DNA from: Hymenobacter sp. BRD128
GTDB taxonomy: Bacteria > Bacteroidota > Bacteroidia > Cytophagales > Hymenobacteraceae
Direction: 5' to 3'
DNA length: 64,000 bases
Assembly (NCBI RefSeq): GCF_013256625.1
Contig: NZ_CP053908.1
Span: 186,001-250,000, forward strand
The stretch's first letter is position 1, and each line of letters opens with the position of its first letter. Position numbers and translations under genes: made by a program. The notes below the pieces were generated by a model. The model ran no database searches. It saw only the letters and a list, made by a program, of their open reading frames with translations, and was not told the DNA's origin. This document shows positions 18,631 to 27,541 of the stretch, one piece after another.

Positions 18631-20240
18631 CTAGACATCCTCAACCACTACCTCGCGGTCCTGGGCGCGCGCCATAGCGGCGGCGGCCGAGTGCAATTCT
18701 ATTTGCTCGCCGTGCTCGTCTTCGATGCGGAAGTCGGTGAGACCTAGCGCGGTATCCTTCATCACTTTTACCCACTTGTAGTATTTCAAATACCACTTCA
18801 TCTGCCGGCTCACCAAGCCCTTAGTGTAGTAAGCGTGCAGGAAGGGATGCACGTAGAGCGTGATACCCGCCTGGTTTTGATTCACTAGCAGGTCGTCGAT
18901 GCTGTTGTCAATCTCGTCGGTAACCTGGATGGAAGCCGAAATCTTGCCGGTGCCACCGCAGGTAGGACACACCTCGCCGGTTACGATGGTTTCGGCGGGC
19001 CGTACCCGCTGCCGGGTTATCTGCATCAGCCCAAACTTGGTGATGGGCAAGATGGTAAACTTGGCCTTGTCCTGCTTCATGATGTGGTACACCGCGTCTT
19101 CCACCTTCTTGCGGCTCTCGGCGGCGCGCATGTCGATGAAGTCTACTACGATGATGCCACCCATGTCGCGCAGGCGCAGCTGGCGTGCTACTTCCTTGGC
19201 GGCCAGTAGGTTAATCATGAGGGCCGTGGCCTCCTGGTCGTTTTCCTGGTTGCTCTTTGAGCCCGAGTTCACGTCCACCACGTGCAGCGCCTCGGTGTGC
19301 TCTATCACGAGGTAGCCGCCGCCCGGTACGCTCACCGTCTTGCCAAACAGCGTTTTAAGCTGTTTCTCAATGCCTAGCTGCTCAAAAACTTTGACTTTAC
19401 CATTGTGCAGTTTCACCAGTCCGAGCTTGTCGGGGCGATTTTCTGCACGTATTCCTTCATCTCCTCGAAGCGACCCGGCGTATCCACTACAATCGAGTCG
19501 AACGACTCGTTGAGCATGTCGCGCAGCATCGAAGACGTGCGACCCAATTCGCCCAGCATCTTGTCGCGGGGCTGGCCCTTGCGTAGATTGGTGTAGAGGG
19601 TGTTCCAATTTTCGACCATGCTCTGCATGTCGCGGTCGAGCTCAGCTACCTCGTGGCCTTCGGCCACGGTACGGATAATCACGCCGAAGCCCTCGGGCTT
19701 GATGCTGGCAATGAGACGCTTGAGGCGGTCGCGCTCGGCCTTGCTCACAATTTTCTTCGATACCGAAATGGTATTCGTGAACGGCATGAGTACCAGGTAG
19801 CGGCCGGCCATCGAGATGTCGGTACTTACGCGCGGCCCTTTGGTCGAAATCGGCTCCTTCACCACCTGCACCAGTAGGTTTTGGCCTTTTTTAAAGACGC
19901 TGTCGGCTTTGCCGACTTTTTCCAGCGGCGGCTCCAGCTTAAAATGCTCCAGCCCAGCCGTTTGAGCTTGGTGCTTGAGCACGCTGCCAACCCATTTATT
20001 GAGGGACGGAAATTGCTCGCCCAGGTCGCCGTAGTGCAAAAAGGCATCCTTCTCGGAGCCAATATCGATGAAGGCCGCGTTGAGGCCAGGCATCACCTTG
20101 CGCACGGTACCCAGGAAGATGTCACCTACCGCGTAGTTGGTGTCGTTGCGGTCGAAGTGATACTCAATCAGCCGCTTATCCTGGAGCAAGGCAATCCGTT
20201 CCCCCTCGGGGGTGGAATTGATAATTAATTCATTGCTCAA
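18631..20240 (-). CDS. rng: Ribonuclease G/E family endoribonuclease, one-base frameshift in this sequence
   Basis: Two frames form one protein of about 536 residues. The first (20240 to ~19436) begins MSNELIINSTPEGERIALL and includes the S1 RNA-binding domain (GDIFLGTVRKVMPGLNAAFIDIG) and the RNase H-like core (RVSTDISMAGRYLVLMP). It leaves frame after EYVQKIAP. The second frame continues with DKLGLVKLHNGKVKVFEQLGI, the catalytic aspartates in VVDVNSG and IVVDFIDM, the zinc-link CPTCGGTG, and the small C-terminal domain. Adding one C to the run at 19432-19435 restores the gene. It cleaves single-stranded RNA in rRNA and tRNA maturation and mRNA decay. A long structured leader lies upstream. 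Confidence 0.9.
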
Positions 20241-20487
20241 CGTAGTAAGTTAGTTAAAGTAGCCCGCCTGGCCCCGTAGGCCAAAGTGGCTTGCCCCGAA
20301 ACCGGCAAAAGGGAAGCCAGGACCAGTAGTGTCCCAGCTTCCCCTCGCGAGCCACGGCCTGCCCCGCTAGGGCAATCCGGCACACCACGGTAGTCGTCCG
20401 CGTGGCGGAGGCTACGTGAGAGATAGGCGGGCAGCCGGCGCTTGCGCGGCCCACTGCCCACCCCTTACCCCGCACTAAGTCAGAAGA
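20241..20487 (-). promoter_or_regulatory. Structured leader between the bS22-like gene and rng
   Basis: 247 bp without a credible gene. It can fold into a row of hairpins: 20311-20343 (GGGAAGC/GCTTCCC with an inner GGAC/GTCC), 20360-20374 (TGCCC/GGGCA), 20385-20405 (CCACG/CGTGG) and 20429-20459 (GGGCAG/CTGCCC with an inner GC-rich stem). I see no promoter box of its own, so it is probably the rng 5' leader in a transcript that starts upstream of the bS22-like gene. It does not contain RNase P or tmRNA landmarks. Confidence 0.45.
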
Positions 20488-20577
20488 TTACTTCTTCTTG
20501 TGACGGTTCTTGCGCAGGCGCTTCTTACGCTTGTGGGTGGCAATCTTATGGCGTTTACGTTTCTTACCGCAGGGCAT
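20488..20577 (-). CDS. bS22-like mini ribosomal protein (AURKAIP1/COX24 family)
   Basis: A 29-residue frame from ATG 20577 to TAA 20488: MPCGKKRKRHKIATHKRKKR followed by LRKNRHKKK. The composition is almost entirely Lys, Arg and His. It matches the tiny AURKAIP1/COX24-domain proteins annotated in nearly all Bacteroidota, related to mycobacterial bS22 and mitochondrial mS38, which sit in the small ribosomal subunit near the decoding region. A perfect TACTTTTG box lies 65 bp upstream. It shares its direction with rng downstream. Confidence 0.85.
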   Translation of the reverse strand: MPCGKKRKRHKIATHKRKKRLRKNRHKKK

Positions 20578-20641
20578 TGTACTGAGAGTTTAAAAGGGTA
20601 GATATAAAAGAGTTCCGGTTTCGGATGCTGAAGCTGGGGTG

Positions 20642-20649
20642 CAAAAGTA
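20642..20649 (-). promoter_or_regulatory. -7 box TACTTTTG for the bS22-like gene and rng
   Basis: Perfect TAnnTTTG on the minus strand upstream of the 29-residue gene; probably also drives rng through the structured leader. Confidence 0.55.
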
Positions 20650-20681
20650 GCACCTTTGCCGCGAGTAGTCCGAGGCCGGCG

Positions 20682-21626
20682 TTAGTTTCGGAGTTTGGCC
20701 AGTTCCTCATCAACCGACGCGGCCAGGGCCGGGTCGTCGCTAAGGCTTTTGGCTTTTTGGAAGGCTGCCCGCGCTGCCGGCCCCCGATTGGTGCGGGCCA
20801 GCGATACGCCGAGGTAAAACTGGCCCTCCACATTCTTAGGGTTAACCTGCACCAGCTGCGAAAAGCGTTCGACCGCTTTATCGTACTGATTGCTTTGGAT
20901 GGCCAGAATACCTAAGTTGTAGAGAACTTTCTCATTCTTAGGGTCCTGCTCCAGTACCTCACGCAACAAGCCAATTCCCTTTACGGGATTGTCGCTGCTC
21001 ATGTAGGCCATGCCCAGGTTGGTTTTGGCGTCCAGGTTATTTGGATTAGCTGCCAATACTTTGTCGTACAGCTCCCGTGCTCTATCACCGAGCATTTTCT
21101 TGCGCTCAGCCGAAGCCGCGAAGCTATACGCTTGGAAATAAGCATCGGCCGCTTGTTGCCAGGCTTTCTCGCTGGGCTGCGTGGCGGCCAGGCTAGCCAG
21201 GTAATAGCCCGCGCTATCGAAGCGCTGCACCGTGGCGTAGCGCGCCGCTAGGGTAGTAGCCACCTGCCGGCGGCCAGCGGCCGGAGCCGTGCGATACTGC
21301 GCCAGTAGCGTATTCAGCTCTTGGCGCTGAGCAGCAGTGGCTTGCGTGTGCGGGGCGCTGGCCGTCGTAGGGCTAGCCTCACCAGCAACAGTACCGGTTT
21401 CGGCCGGGCGCGGACCCGACGAGGCTTCCGTTTTGGCGCCGTTGGTGGCGATGCCGCCGCCGTCGCGGTTGGCCGTGCGCGCCGCATCCCGGTTGAGAGC
21501 AGCCTTGCCTTCCTTAGGCTTTACGATGCCTTTGGGCAATGCGTAGAGCCCGCCCGCCAGTGCTAGGGCGCCGGCCAGCAGCAGCAGCTGATGCGTACTG
21601 ATTGAGGAAGAGGAAGTAGAAGCCAT
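20682..21626 (-). CDS. Membrane-anchored TPR protein
   Basis: 314 residues from ATG 21626. One N-terminal membrane helix (HQLLLLAGALALAGGLYALP, about residues 12-31), a low-complexity Ala/Thr/Gly-rich linker, and four or more TPR units in residues ~135-310 (AWQQAADAYFQAYSFA, DAKTNLGMAYMSSDNPVKGI, KVLYNLGILAIQSNQYDKAV, EGQFYLGVSLARTNRGPAARA). TPR arrays bind partner proteins; the anchor places this one in the cytoplasmic membrane facing the periplasm. It lies between HU and the bS22-like gene on the same strand, as often seen in Bacteroidota. Its partner is unknown. Confidence 0.8.
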   Translation of the reverse strand: MASTSSSSISTHQLLLLAGALALAGGLYALPKGIVKPKEGKAALNRDAARTANRDGGGIATNGAKTEASSGPRPAETGTVAGEASPTTASAPHTQATAAQRQELNTLLAQYRTAPAAGRRQVATTLAARYATVQRFDSAGYYLASLAATQPSEKAWQQAADAYFQAYSFAASAERKKMLGDRARELYDKVLAANPNNLDAKTNLGMAYMSSDNPVKGIGLLREVLEQDPKNEKVLYNLGILAIQSNQYDKAVERFSQLVQVNPKNVEGQFYLGVSLARTNRGPAARAAFQKAKSLSDDPALAASVDEELAKLRN

Positions 21627-21747
21627 CGGCTGAAAAAGAAGGGCTGGCAAGCAATGAGGTGATAAGGAGGGAACCCGCGGCCTGCCGCGTGGCTAGCCCG
21701 TCCGCCCTTATCACCCCATCACTTCTTTACCGCTAACTTATACTAAA

Positions 21748-22095
21748 CTAAGCTTTAGCCTTCTTGGTGCTCTTGGCAGCCTTGGGGGCTTTGTCCGAGC
21801 CTTCGCCAGTGATTTTCTTGCTGGCTTTGATTTTGGCCACGAAAGTCTTGCTCGGCTTGAAGCTCGGGATGTAGTGTTCGTCGATGATGAGCGACGTGTT
21901 TTTCGAGATGTTGCGGGCTACTTTGCGCGCCCGCTTTTTGTTTACGAACGAGCCGAAGCCGCGCACGTAAATGTTGTTGCCCTCGGTCATCGAATCCTTC
22001 ACTACTTTGAAGAAGGCTTCGACGGTCGTCAGCACATCGGCTTTCTCAATGCCGGTTTTTTGCGAGATTTCGGAAATTACCTCAGCTTTGGTCAC
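21748..22095 (-). CDS. HU/IHF-family DNA-binding protein
   Basis: 115 residues with a GTG start at 22095. Residues 1-90 are the HU fold: MTKAEVISEISQKTGIEKADV, GNNIYVRGFGSFVNKKRARKVARN, and the C-terminal helix KPSKTFVAKIK. The DNA-binding arm, usually with RNP, is here ISKNTSLIIDEHYIPSFKPS, as in Bacteroidota HU-like proteins. A basic Lys/Ala tail (about residues 92-115) is added. It bends and packs DNA. It diverges from mutY, and its promoter box is at 22202-22209. Confidence 0.9.
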   Translation of the reverse strand: MTKAEVISEISQKTGIEKADVLTTVEAFFKVVKDSMTEGNNIYVRGFGSFVNKKRARKVARNISKNTSLIIDEHYIPSFKPSKTFVAKIKASKKITGEGSDKAPKAAKSTKKAKA

Positions 22096-22201
22096 GTTGG
22101 TAAGGGGGGGTACTAGAAGTGAAAAAAAATATCGGGCGGATAATCAACCGTTTCGACGTAATTCCTTGCCCGGTAGGAGGTTCGCCATTCGAAACGGAGC
22201 G

Positions 22202-22209
22202 CAAAGGTA
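22202..22209 (-). promoter_or_regulatory. -7 box TACCTTTG for the HU gene
   Basis: Perfect TAnnTTTG on the minus strand in the HU/mutY divergent gap; it would give a leader of about 100 nt. Confidence 0.5.
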
Positions 22210-22254
22210 CTCCTTAAACTTTGTTCGGCCAATGGAAACTTCCAAGTTTCTCTT

Positions 22255-23388
22255 TTGGCCAAAATATTCTGCCTCATTATTTTGCTTAAAACTGCATCTG
22301 CTACGGCACCGGTTCCATCCCATTCATTCTTGGCCTCGGCATTGCTGGCCTGGTACCCGCGGCATCGCCGCGACTTGCCCTGGCGCCACACCCGCGACCC
22401 CTACGCCATTTGGCTTTCTGAAGTTATTCTTCAGCAAACCCGGGTGGCGCAAGGGCTGCCGTATTACCTTGATTTTCTGGCTTCTTACCCCACCGTGCAC
22501 GACCTGGCCGCCGCACCCGAGCAGGAGGTGCTGCGTCACTGGCAGGGCTTGGGCTACTACTCCCGGGCCCGCAACATGCACCACACCGCCCAGCAGGTAG
22601 TGCGCGAGTTTAATGGCCAGTTCCCGGCCACCTACGCTGGCCTGCGAAGGCTTAAAGGCGTAGGGCCTTACACGGCCGCCGCCATCGCCTCATTTGCCTT
22701 CGATGAGGCGGTGGCGGTGCTCGATGGCAACGTATTTCGGGTGCTGGCGCGGGTCTTTGGCCTGCATTCCGACATCGCGGCGCCTAGCTCGCGCAAGGAG
22801 TTTCAGGCCCTGGCCGACCAGCACCTGCCGCCGGCCCACGCCGCCGAATTCAACCAGGCCATGATGGAATTTGGGGCCTTGCAGTGCACACCGGCCAAGC
22901 CCGACTGCCTGTTTTGTCCTCTGCAAAGTCAGTGTTGGGCCTTTCAGCACGGGCAGGTGGCGCTCTTGCCCGTTAAGAGCAAGGCCAAAGCTAGCCGCAC
23001 GCGCTATTTTCACTACTTCGTGCTGCGCCACGCCGAGCAGCTGTATTTGAAGGAGCGCCTGGCTGGCGATATCTGGCAGGGGCTCTATGATTTTGCCCTC
23101 GCCGAAACCGCTAGCCCCGACCTGCCGGCTGCCGAAGTTGTGCGCCAGGTGGAGGCGCTGGGTGGCCAGCTCGCTACCATGCGCGTGGCTGAAGACCGGC
23201 CCGCGCCCACGCTTCGCCACGTGCTGAGCCACCAAAAGCTGGAAGCCCGTTTTCATGCCGTGGAGCTAGCGGCGGCGCTGCCAGAAACGACGTTGCGCGA
23301 TACCGGCCTGCGCGCCTTTTCGGCCGCTGAAATTGAGAAATTGCCTAAGCCGGTGCTCATTAGCAATTACCTGGCGAAGGTGAGATAG
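22255..23388 (+). CDS. mutY: A/G-specific adenine glycosylase MutY
   Basis: Up to 377 residues. It removes adenine mispaired with 8-oxoguanine or guanine. Seen: catalytic Glu in SEVILQQTRV, helix-hairpin-helix LKGVGPYTAAAIASFAFDE, catalytic Asp in AVLDGNVFRVLARVFG, the [4Fe-4S] cluster cysteines in CTPAKPDCLFCPLQSQC (C-x6-C-x2-C-x5-C), and a C-terminal NUDIX-like lesion-sensing domain (residues ~245-375). The start is uncertain: the open frame begins at TTG 22255, and the conserved part begins only around residue 24 (SFLASALLAWY). The HU-mutY-ssb-gld order is conserved in Bacteroidota. Confidence 0.95.
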   Translation: MAKIFCLIILLKTASATAPVPSHSFLASALLAWYPRHRRDLPWRHTRDPYAIWLSEVILQQTRVAQGLPYYLDFLASYPTVHDLAAAPEQEVLRHWQGLGYYSRARNMHHTAQQVVREFNGQFPATYAGLRRLKGVGPYTAAAIASFAFDEAVAVLDGNVFRVLARVFGLHSDIAAPSSRKEFQALADQHLPPAHAAEFNQAMMEFGALQCTPAKPDCLFCPLQSQCWAFQHGQVALLPVKSKAKASRTRYFHYFVLRHAEQLYLKERLAGDIWQGLYDFALAETASPDLPAAEVVRQVEALGGQLATMRVAEDRPAPTLRHVLSHQKLEARFHAVELAAALPETTLRDTGLRAFSAAEIEKLPKPVLISNYLAKVR

Positions 23389-23448
23389 GGTAAAAATTTT
23401 TGCTATTTTTGGTAGATAAATTTACTAAAATAATTTGCAATCAGAAAA

Positions 23449-23456
23449 TAATTTTG
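23449..23456 (+). promoter_or_regulatory. -7 box TAATTTTG for ssb
   Basis: Perfect TAnnTTTG in an AT-rich stretch 65 bp before the ssb ATG. Confidence 0.55.
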
Positions 23457-23520
23457 TATCTTTAACTCGTCAATGACAGCTGTGGTTGGCTGTCGCCTTA
23501 CGGTATTACAGGAAAAAGTT

Positions 23521-23943
23521 ATGGCAGGAGTAAACAAGGTGATTTTGGTGGGTAATCTGGGCAAAGACCCCGAGGTGCGCCATTTGGAAGGGGGCAACAG
23601 CGTGGCTCATTTCACGCTAGCCACCAATGAGTATTACAAAGACAAGCAGGGCGCCCGCGTGGAACGCACCGAGTGGCACAACATTTCGGCCTGGCGCGGC
23701 CTGGCCGAGCTGGCCGAGAAATACCTCAAAAAAGGTACGCAGGTGTACATTGAAGGCAAGCTGCGCACCCGCCAGTATCAGGACAAAGACCAGCAGACGC
23801 GCTACATCACGGAAATTATCGCTGATGAAATCTCGCTGCTCGGTGGCCGGCCGGGGGGCTCCAGCAACGGCGCGGCTAGCCCCGGCGCTCCCGAAAGCGT
23901 GAGCCTGCGCCAGGAGCCTGAGCTCGACCAGCTGCCTTTTTAA
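23521..23943 (+). CDS. ssb: Single-stranded DNA-binding protein
   Basis: 140 residues from ATG 23521; an upstream in-frame extension is rejected because [20 protein letters not shown] is the standard SSB start. The OB fold covers residues 1-108 ([48 protein letters not shown]), followed by a short flexible linker and the acidic tip ELDQLPF that recruits repair and replication proteins. It coats single-stranded DNA as a tetramer. A strong terminator follows the stop. Confidence 0.95.
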   Translation: MAGVNKVILVGNLGKDPEVRHLEGGNSVAHFTLATNEYYKDKQGARVERTEWHNISAWRGLAELAEKYLKKGTQVYIEGKLRTRQYQDKDQQTRYITEIIADEISLLGGRPGGSSNGAASPGAPESVSLRQEPELDQLPF

Positions 23944-23977
23944 GCTGGCTCGCCCTGGTGGCACGCTAGCCAGTAGC

Positions 23978-24005
23978 AAAGCCCCGGCACCAAGCCGGGG
24001 CTTTT
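23978..24005. terminator. Terminator after ssb
   Basis: AAAGCCCCGG CACCAAG CCGGGGCTTT with extra Ts: a strong intrinsic terminator between ssb and the gldD promoter. Confidence 0.9.
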
Positions 24006-24031
24006 TGGCGTTGGGCAGGGAAGTAGCCTGC

Positions 24032-24039
24032 TAACTTTG
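24032..24039 (+). promoter_or_regulatory. -7 box TAACTTTG for gldD
   Basis: Perfect TAnnTTTG 26 bp before the ATG, with a GTTGGGC at 24010-24016 near the -33 position. gldD therefore has its own promoter. Confidence 0.6.
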
Positions 24040-24064
24040 AGTCTTGCCTGGCTTTCCTATACGT

Positions 24065-24664
24065 ATGACTTCTTCCCGATTCTGGGGTTTGGCGCTGCTG
24101 GCGGCTAGCGCGGCCGGGCTATTGGCGGCCTGCTCATCGGCCCCCGATTTTACGCCCAAGCCCAAGGGCTACAACCGCATCGACCTGCCGCCGCACCGTT
24201 ACCGGACGCTCGGGCCGGGCCACCCGTACACGTTCGAGTACTCGCAGTATGCCAAGGTCTTGCGCGACTCATCGTATCTGGCGCAGCCCGATTGGCTGAA
24301 CGTATACTACCCGCAGCTGCACGCCAACGTGCAGATAACCTACACCAATGTGGTGCGTAACCGTCGGCTCTACAATAAGATGATGGAGGATGCGCGCAAG
24401 CTCACGGGCAAGCACCAGATTAAGGCTACCTCGATTGAGGAGAAGATTTTGCGCACGCCCAACGGCATGCGCGCCTCGGTGTTTGAACTGGAAGGCGAGG
24501 TGCCCAGCCAGTTTCAGTTTTACACCACCGACAGCACCAAGCATTTCTTTCGGGCGGCACTCTACTTTCGCACGGCCACGGCCAACGACTCGCTGGCCCC
24601 GGTAATCGAGTATGTGAAATACGACATGATGAAACTCCTTAACTCGTTGAAATACAATAAGTAA
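24065..24664 (+). CDS. gldD: Gliding motility lipoprotein GldD
   Basis: 199 residues from ATG 24065. Lipoprotein signal MTSSRFWGLALLAASAAGLL with Cys23 in AACSS, then the family start FTPKPKGYNRIDLPPHRYR, LNVYYPQLHANVQITYTNV, FELEGEVPSQFQFYTTDSTKHFFRAALYF and DSLAPVIEYVKYDMMKLLNSL. GldD is essential for gliding in Flavobacterium; its molecular role is not known. In flavobacteria gldE lies between ssb and gldD, but here the two are separated only by a terminator and a promoter. Confidence 0.9.
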   Translation: MTSSRFWGLALLAASAAGLLAACSSAPDFTPKPKGYNRIDLPPHRYRTLGPGHPYTFEYSQYAKVLRDSSYLAQPDWLNVYYPQLHANVQITYTNVVRNRRLYNKMMEDARKLTGKHQIKATSIEEKILRTPNGMRASVFELEGEVPSQFQFYTTDSTKHFFRAALYFRTATANDSLAPVIEYVKYDMMKLLNSLKYNK

Positions 24665-24681
24665 TATATTTTTGAAAGAAG

Positions 24682-24774
24682 CCTCATGCTGGGCTTGCCG
24701 AAACCTCTTGTCTGCGCCGCTAGGCTGCTTTCCTAACGATGTGGGCGAGGTGCTTGGGCGGGCTCAGCATGACG
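24682..24774. repeat. REP-like palindromic repeat, degenerate copy
   Basis: CCTCATGCTGGGCTTGCCGA ... GGGCGGGCTCAGCATGACG around a GCTAGG...CTTTCCTAACG core. Same family as 8383, 31197, 47924 and 52428, with more mismatches between arms. Lies between gldD and recG. Confidence 0.7.
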
Positions 24775-24814
24775 TTCTTAAAAGGCTAGCCAACACCCGC
24801 GTTCTATTACAGAA

Positions 24815-26911
24815 ATGAGTAATTTCTTTCAAACCAAGCTCGAATATCTGCGTGGCGTGGGCACGCAGCGGGCGCAGCTGCTGGGCAAGGAGCTAGGAAT
24901 ATTTACTTACGGCGACCTGATTCAGCGCTATCCGTTTCGGTACCTCGACCGCACGCAGTTTTATAACATTGCAGACCTGCACGATGACTTGCCCTACGTG
25001 CAGGTAAAAGGTATCTTGCGCGGCCGTGAGGTAATAGGCGAGGGACCCAAAAAACGGCTGGTAGCGAAGGTAGGCGACGCCAGCGGCGAGCTGGAAGTGG
25101 TATGGTTTAAGGGGGTAAATTTCCTGGAAAAAGTCATTAAGAATCACCAGGAATACATTGTGTTTGGCAAGCCTACCCTATTCAACGGCCGGCCGCAGAT
25201 GGCCCACCCTGAATTGGAGGAAGTAACCGCGCAGAAGGCTGGCCAGAGCTTTTTGCAGCCGGTGTACAACACGAGCGAGAAGCTCAAAAACTACCACCGC
25301 ATTGATAGCAAGGCGATAATGCGGATGATGAGCGACCTGCTCAAAATTGCCCTGCCCCAGGTAACGGAAACGCTGTCGCCGGCACTCATTGAGCACTACG
25401 CCCTCATGGGTAAAGCCGAGGCCTTGCAGCAGATTCACTTTCCGCAAACGCCCGAATTGCTCGAAAAGGCCCGGTTCCGGCTCAAGTTTGAGGAGCTGTT
25501 TTATATTCAGCTCAAGCTGCTGCGCCAGAAAGACCAGCGGAAGGTGACCCTGGCCGGGCAGGTTTTTAACGAGGTGCCTACGCTGGTGCACTTCTATAAG
25601 AACATTATGCCCTTCGACCTGACGGGGGCACAGAAGCGAGTTATCCACGAGATTTATAAGGACTTCCTGGCCGGCCGGCAGATGAACCGGCTCTTGCAGG
25701 GCGACGTGGGCTCGGGCAAAACCATCGTGGCCTTCATCTCGATGCTGATGGCGGCCGACAACGGTGCCCAAAGCTGCCTGATGGCGCCCACCGAAATTCT
25801 GGCCGACCAGCACTACCAGGGCCTGAAGGTATATGCGGACCAGCTGGGCATCAACCTGGGCAAGCTCACGGGCAGCTCCCGCACCAGCGAGCGCCGCGTG
25901 CTGCACGAGCAGCTGCGCAACGGCGAAATGCAGATGCTGGTGGGCACCCACGCGCTGCTCGAAGACGTGGTGCAGTTCCGCAACCTGGGCCTGACCATCA
26001 TGGACGAGCAGCACCGCTTCGGGGTGGCGCAACGCTCGAAGCTGTGGCAGAAAAACCCCTACGTGATACCGCACGTGCTGGTGATGACGGCCACGCCCAT
26101 ACCGCGCACCCTGGCCATGACGCTTTATGGCGACCTCGACGTGAGCGTGATTGACGAGCTGCCCGCCGGCCGCAAGCCCATCGTGACGGTGCACCGCTAC
26201 GATGCCAACCGACTGAAAGTATTTCAGTTTATTCGCGACCAGGTGGCCCTGGGCCGGCAGGTGTACATCGTGTACCCGCTCATCGAGGAGAGTGAAACGC
26301 TGGACTACAAAGACCTGACCGATGGCTACGAAAGTGTAAGTCGCGCCTTTCCCGACCTGCAAATCAGTATCGTGCACGGCCGCATGAAGGCCGAGGAAAA
26401 GGACTTTGAGATGGCCCGCTTCGTGAAAAAGGAAACCCAGATAATGGTGGCTACTACCGTAATCGAGGTGGGCGTGAATGTGCCCAACGCTTCGGTGATG
26501 GTGATTGAAAGCGCCGAGCGCTTTGGCCTCTCGCAGCTGCACCAGCTGCGGGGCCGCGTGGGCCGGGGTGCCGACCAGAGCTACTGCATCCTGATGACGG
26601 GCTACAAGCTGAGCAAAGACAGCCGTACCCGCCTCGAAACGATGGTGCGCACCAACAACGGCTTCGAGATTGCCGATATTGACCTGAAGCTGCGCGGCCC
26701 CGGTGACCTGATGGGCACCCAGCAAAGCGGTGTGCTCGACCTGCTCATTGCCGACCTGGCTAAGGATGGCCGTATCCTGAGCGAGAGTCGGGCCGCCGCC
26801 CAGGCTATCCTTAGCGATGACCCTGAGCTGACCCGGCCCGAGCATCATAACATCCGGCGGCACATCGAGAGCCTGCCGGCTACGGCCGTCAACTGGAGTA
26901 GAATCAGCTAG
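24815..26911 (+). CDS. recG: ATP-dependent DNA helicase RecG
   Basis: 698 residues, the normal length. The N-terminal wedge/OB domain (to ~residue 250) starts [21 protein letters not shown]; helicase motifs follow: I GDVGSGKT, Ia [10 protein letters not shown] (DEQH) [24 protein letters not shown], then [26 protein letters not shown] and QLRGRVGRG. The TRG region [15 protein letters not shown] closes the protein. RecG reverses stalled replication forks and migrates Holliday junctions. It stands as a single gene between a REP element and a terminator. Confidence 0.95.
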   Translation: MSNFFQTKLEYLRGVGTQRAQLLGKELGIFTYGDLIQRYPFRYLDRTQFYNIADLHDDLPYVQVKGILRGREVIGEGPKKRLVAKVGDASGELEVVWFKGVNFLEKVIKNHQEYIVFGKPTLFNGRPQMAHPELEEVTAQKAGQSFLQPVYNTSEKLKNYHRIDSKAIMRMMSDLLKIALPQVTETLSPALIEHYALMGKAEALQQIHFPQTPELLEKARFRLKFEELFYIQLKLLRQKDQRKVTLAGQVFNEVPTLVHFYKNIMPFDLTGAQKRVIHEIYKDFLAGRQMNRLLQGDVGSGKTIVAFISMLMAADNGAQSCLMAPTEILADQHYQGLKVYADQLGINLGKLTGSSRTSERRVLHEQLRNGEMQMLVGTHALLEDVVQFRNLGLTIMDEQHRFGVAQRSKLWQKNPYVIPHVLVMTATPIPRTLAMTLYGDLDVSVIDELPAGRKPIVTVHRYDANRLKVFQFIRDQVALGRQVYIVYPLIEESETLDYKDLTDGYESVSRAFPDLQISIVHGRMKAEEKDFEMARFVKKETQIMVATTVIEVGVNVPNASVMVIESAERFGLSQLHQLRGRVGRGADQSYCILMTGYKLSKDSRTRLETMVRTNNGFEIADIDLKLRGPGDLMGTQQSGVLDLLIADLAKDGRILSESRAAAQAILSDDPELTRPEHHNIRRHIESLPATAVNWSRIS

Positions 26912-26936
26912 TTGACGGCCGGATCAGGCATAAAAA

Positions 26937-26960
26937 AAGCGGTTTCTATTGAAACCGCTT
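26937..26960 (-). terminator. Terminator shared by recG and the small leftward gene
   Basis: AAGCGGTTTC TATT GAAACCGCTT with seven As to its left, which give a U-run on the minus strand: a textbook terminator for the leftward gene at 26966, six bases from its stop. Confidence 0.85.
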
Positions 26961-26965
26961 AGCCT

Positions 26966-27199
26966 TTAAAACCAAGTAACGGGAAGCGACTGCTGCTTTC
27001 GCTGGCTAACCGGCGTAATCGTAGTGGCCGGCTCGTTTTTGATGTAGTTTGTTAGCGTTACACTGTCGGTACTATCCGAAACAAAAAGCGTGACGGGAGC
27101 CGTAGCAAGGCCAGCCGAGGCCGCGGGCTGGGCCAGCTGCATATAGCGGCCGGCAATAATGAGGGCAAATAATGAACCGAGTTTCAGTAGTGATTTCAT
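26966..27199 (-). CDS. Small hypothetical membrane-anchored or secreted protein
   Basis: 77 residues from ATG 27199 (MKSLLKLGSLFALIIAGRYM then QLAQPAASA), a signal-peptide or anchor-like start; a longer open frame to 27310 has no better start. The remainder (TLFVSDSTDSVTLTNYIKNE) matches nothing I recognise. A perfect TACCTTTG box at 27404-27411 and a strong terminator directly after the stop argue that it is a real, separately transcribed gene. Confidence 0.45.
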   Translation of the reverse strand: MKSLLKLGSLFALIIAGRYMQLAQPAASAGLATAPVTLFVSDSTDSVTLTNYIKNEPATTITPVSQRKQQSLPVTWF

Positions 27200-27403
27200 A
27201 AGGTGTAGATAGCGGCACGTACTATCCCAAAATTGGTGCCAGTTAGTAGATTTAGTCTTGACTATCAGAAAATTAAAAAATGGGTGGGAAAAATAGATGG
27301 AGGTGAGCAACCTGCTACTAGCTCCAGAGCGCGCCGATTAAACGGCTGCCTGCCGGGATAGTTTCATTCGCCGAATTAAAGTTCTGTTAAGAGCTTGCAC
27401 TGG

Positions 27404-27411
27404 CAAAGGTA
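27404..27411 (-). promoter_or_regulatory. -7 box TACCTTTG, leftward
   Basis: Perfect TAnnTTTG on the minus strand in the 342-bp gap 27200-27541; it could drive the small leftward gene with a leader of about 200 nt. Confidence 0.4.
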
Positions 27412-27490
27412 CGCCAGCCCGGCTGGCCGGTTGGATTATTCAGTAACGGCTTTTGCTTAGTGACGGGCAGGCTACTTGGGTTGGCGGGGG

Positions 27491-27498
27491 TATTTTTG
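27491..27498 (+). promoter_or_regulatory. -7 box TATTTTTG, rightward
   Basis: Perfect TAnnTTTG 43 bp before the ATG of the secreted propeller-like protein. A small AAGGTC/GACCTT hairpin follows in the leader. The rest of the gap shows nothing else. Confidence 0.5.
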
Positions 27499-27541
27499 GC
27501 GCGGCGAAGGTCACTAGCGACCTTTCTTAACGAGTATTCTC

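Noticed and set aside
18631..20240. Two separate genes for the halves of RNase G/E
   Set aside because: The halves carry complementary parts of one catalytic core and join perfectly with one added base.
20241..20487. RNase P RNA or tmRNA in the gap before rng
   Set aside because: I looked for the conserved GAGGAAAGTCCGGGC-type and tmRNA tag or tRNA-like segments and did not see them.
25178..26863. A 561-residue open frame on the strand opposite recG
   Set aside because: It mirrors recG exactly, has a His/Val-rich composition expected from the reverse complement of GC-rich codons, and shows no domain. The same applies to other long antisense frames, for example opposite the xylanase (4618-5346), tamB (11055-11807), susD (36233-37318) and susC (38948-39853).
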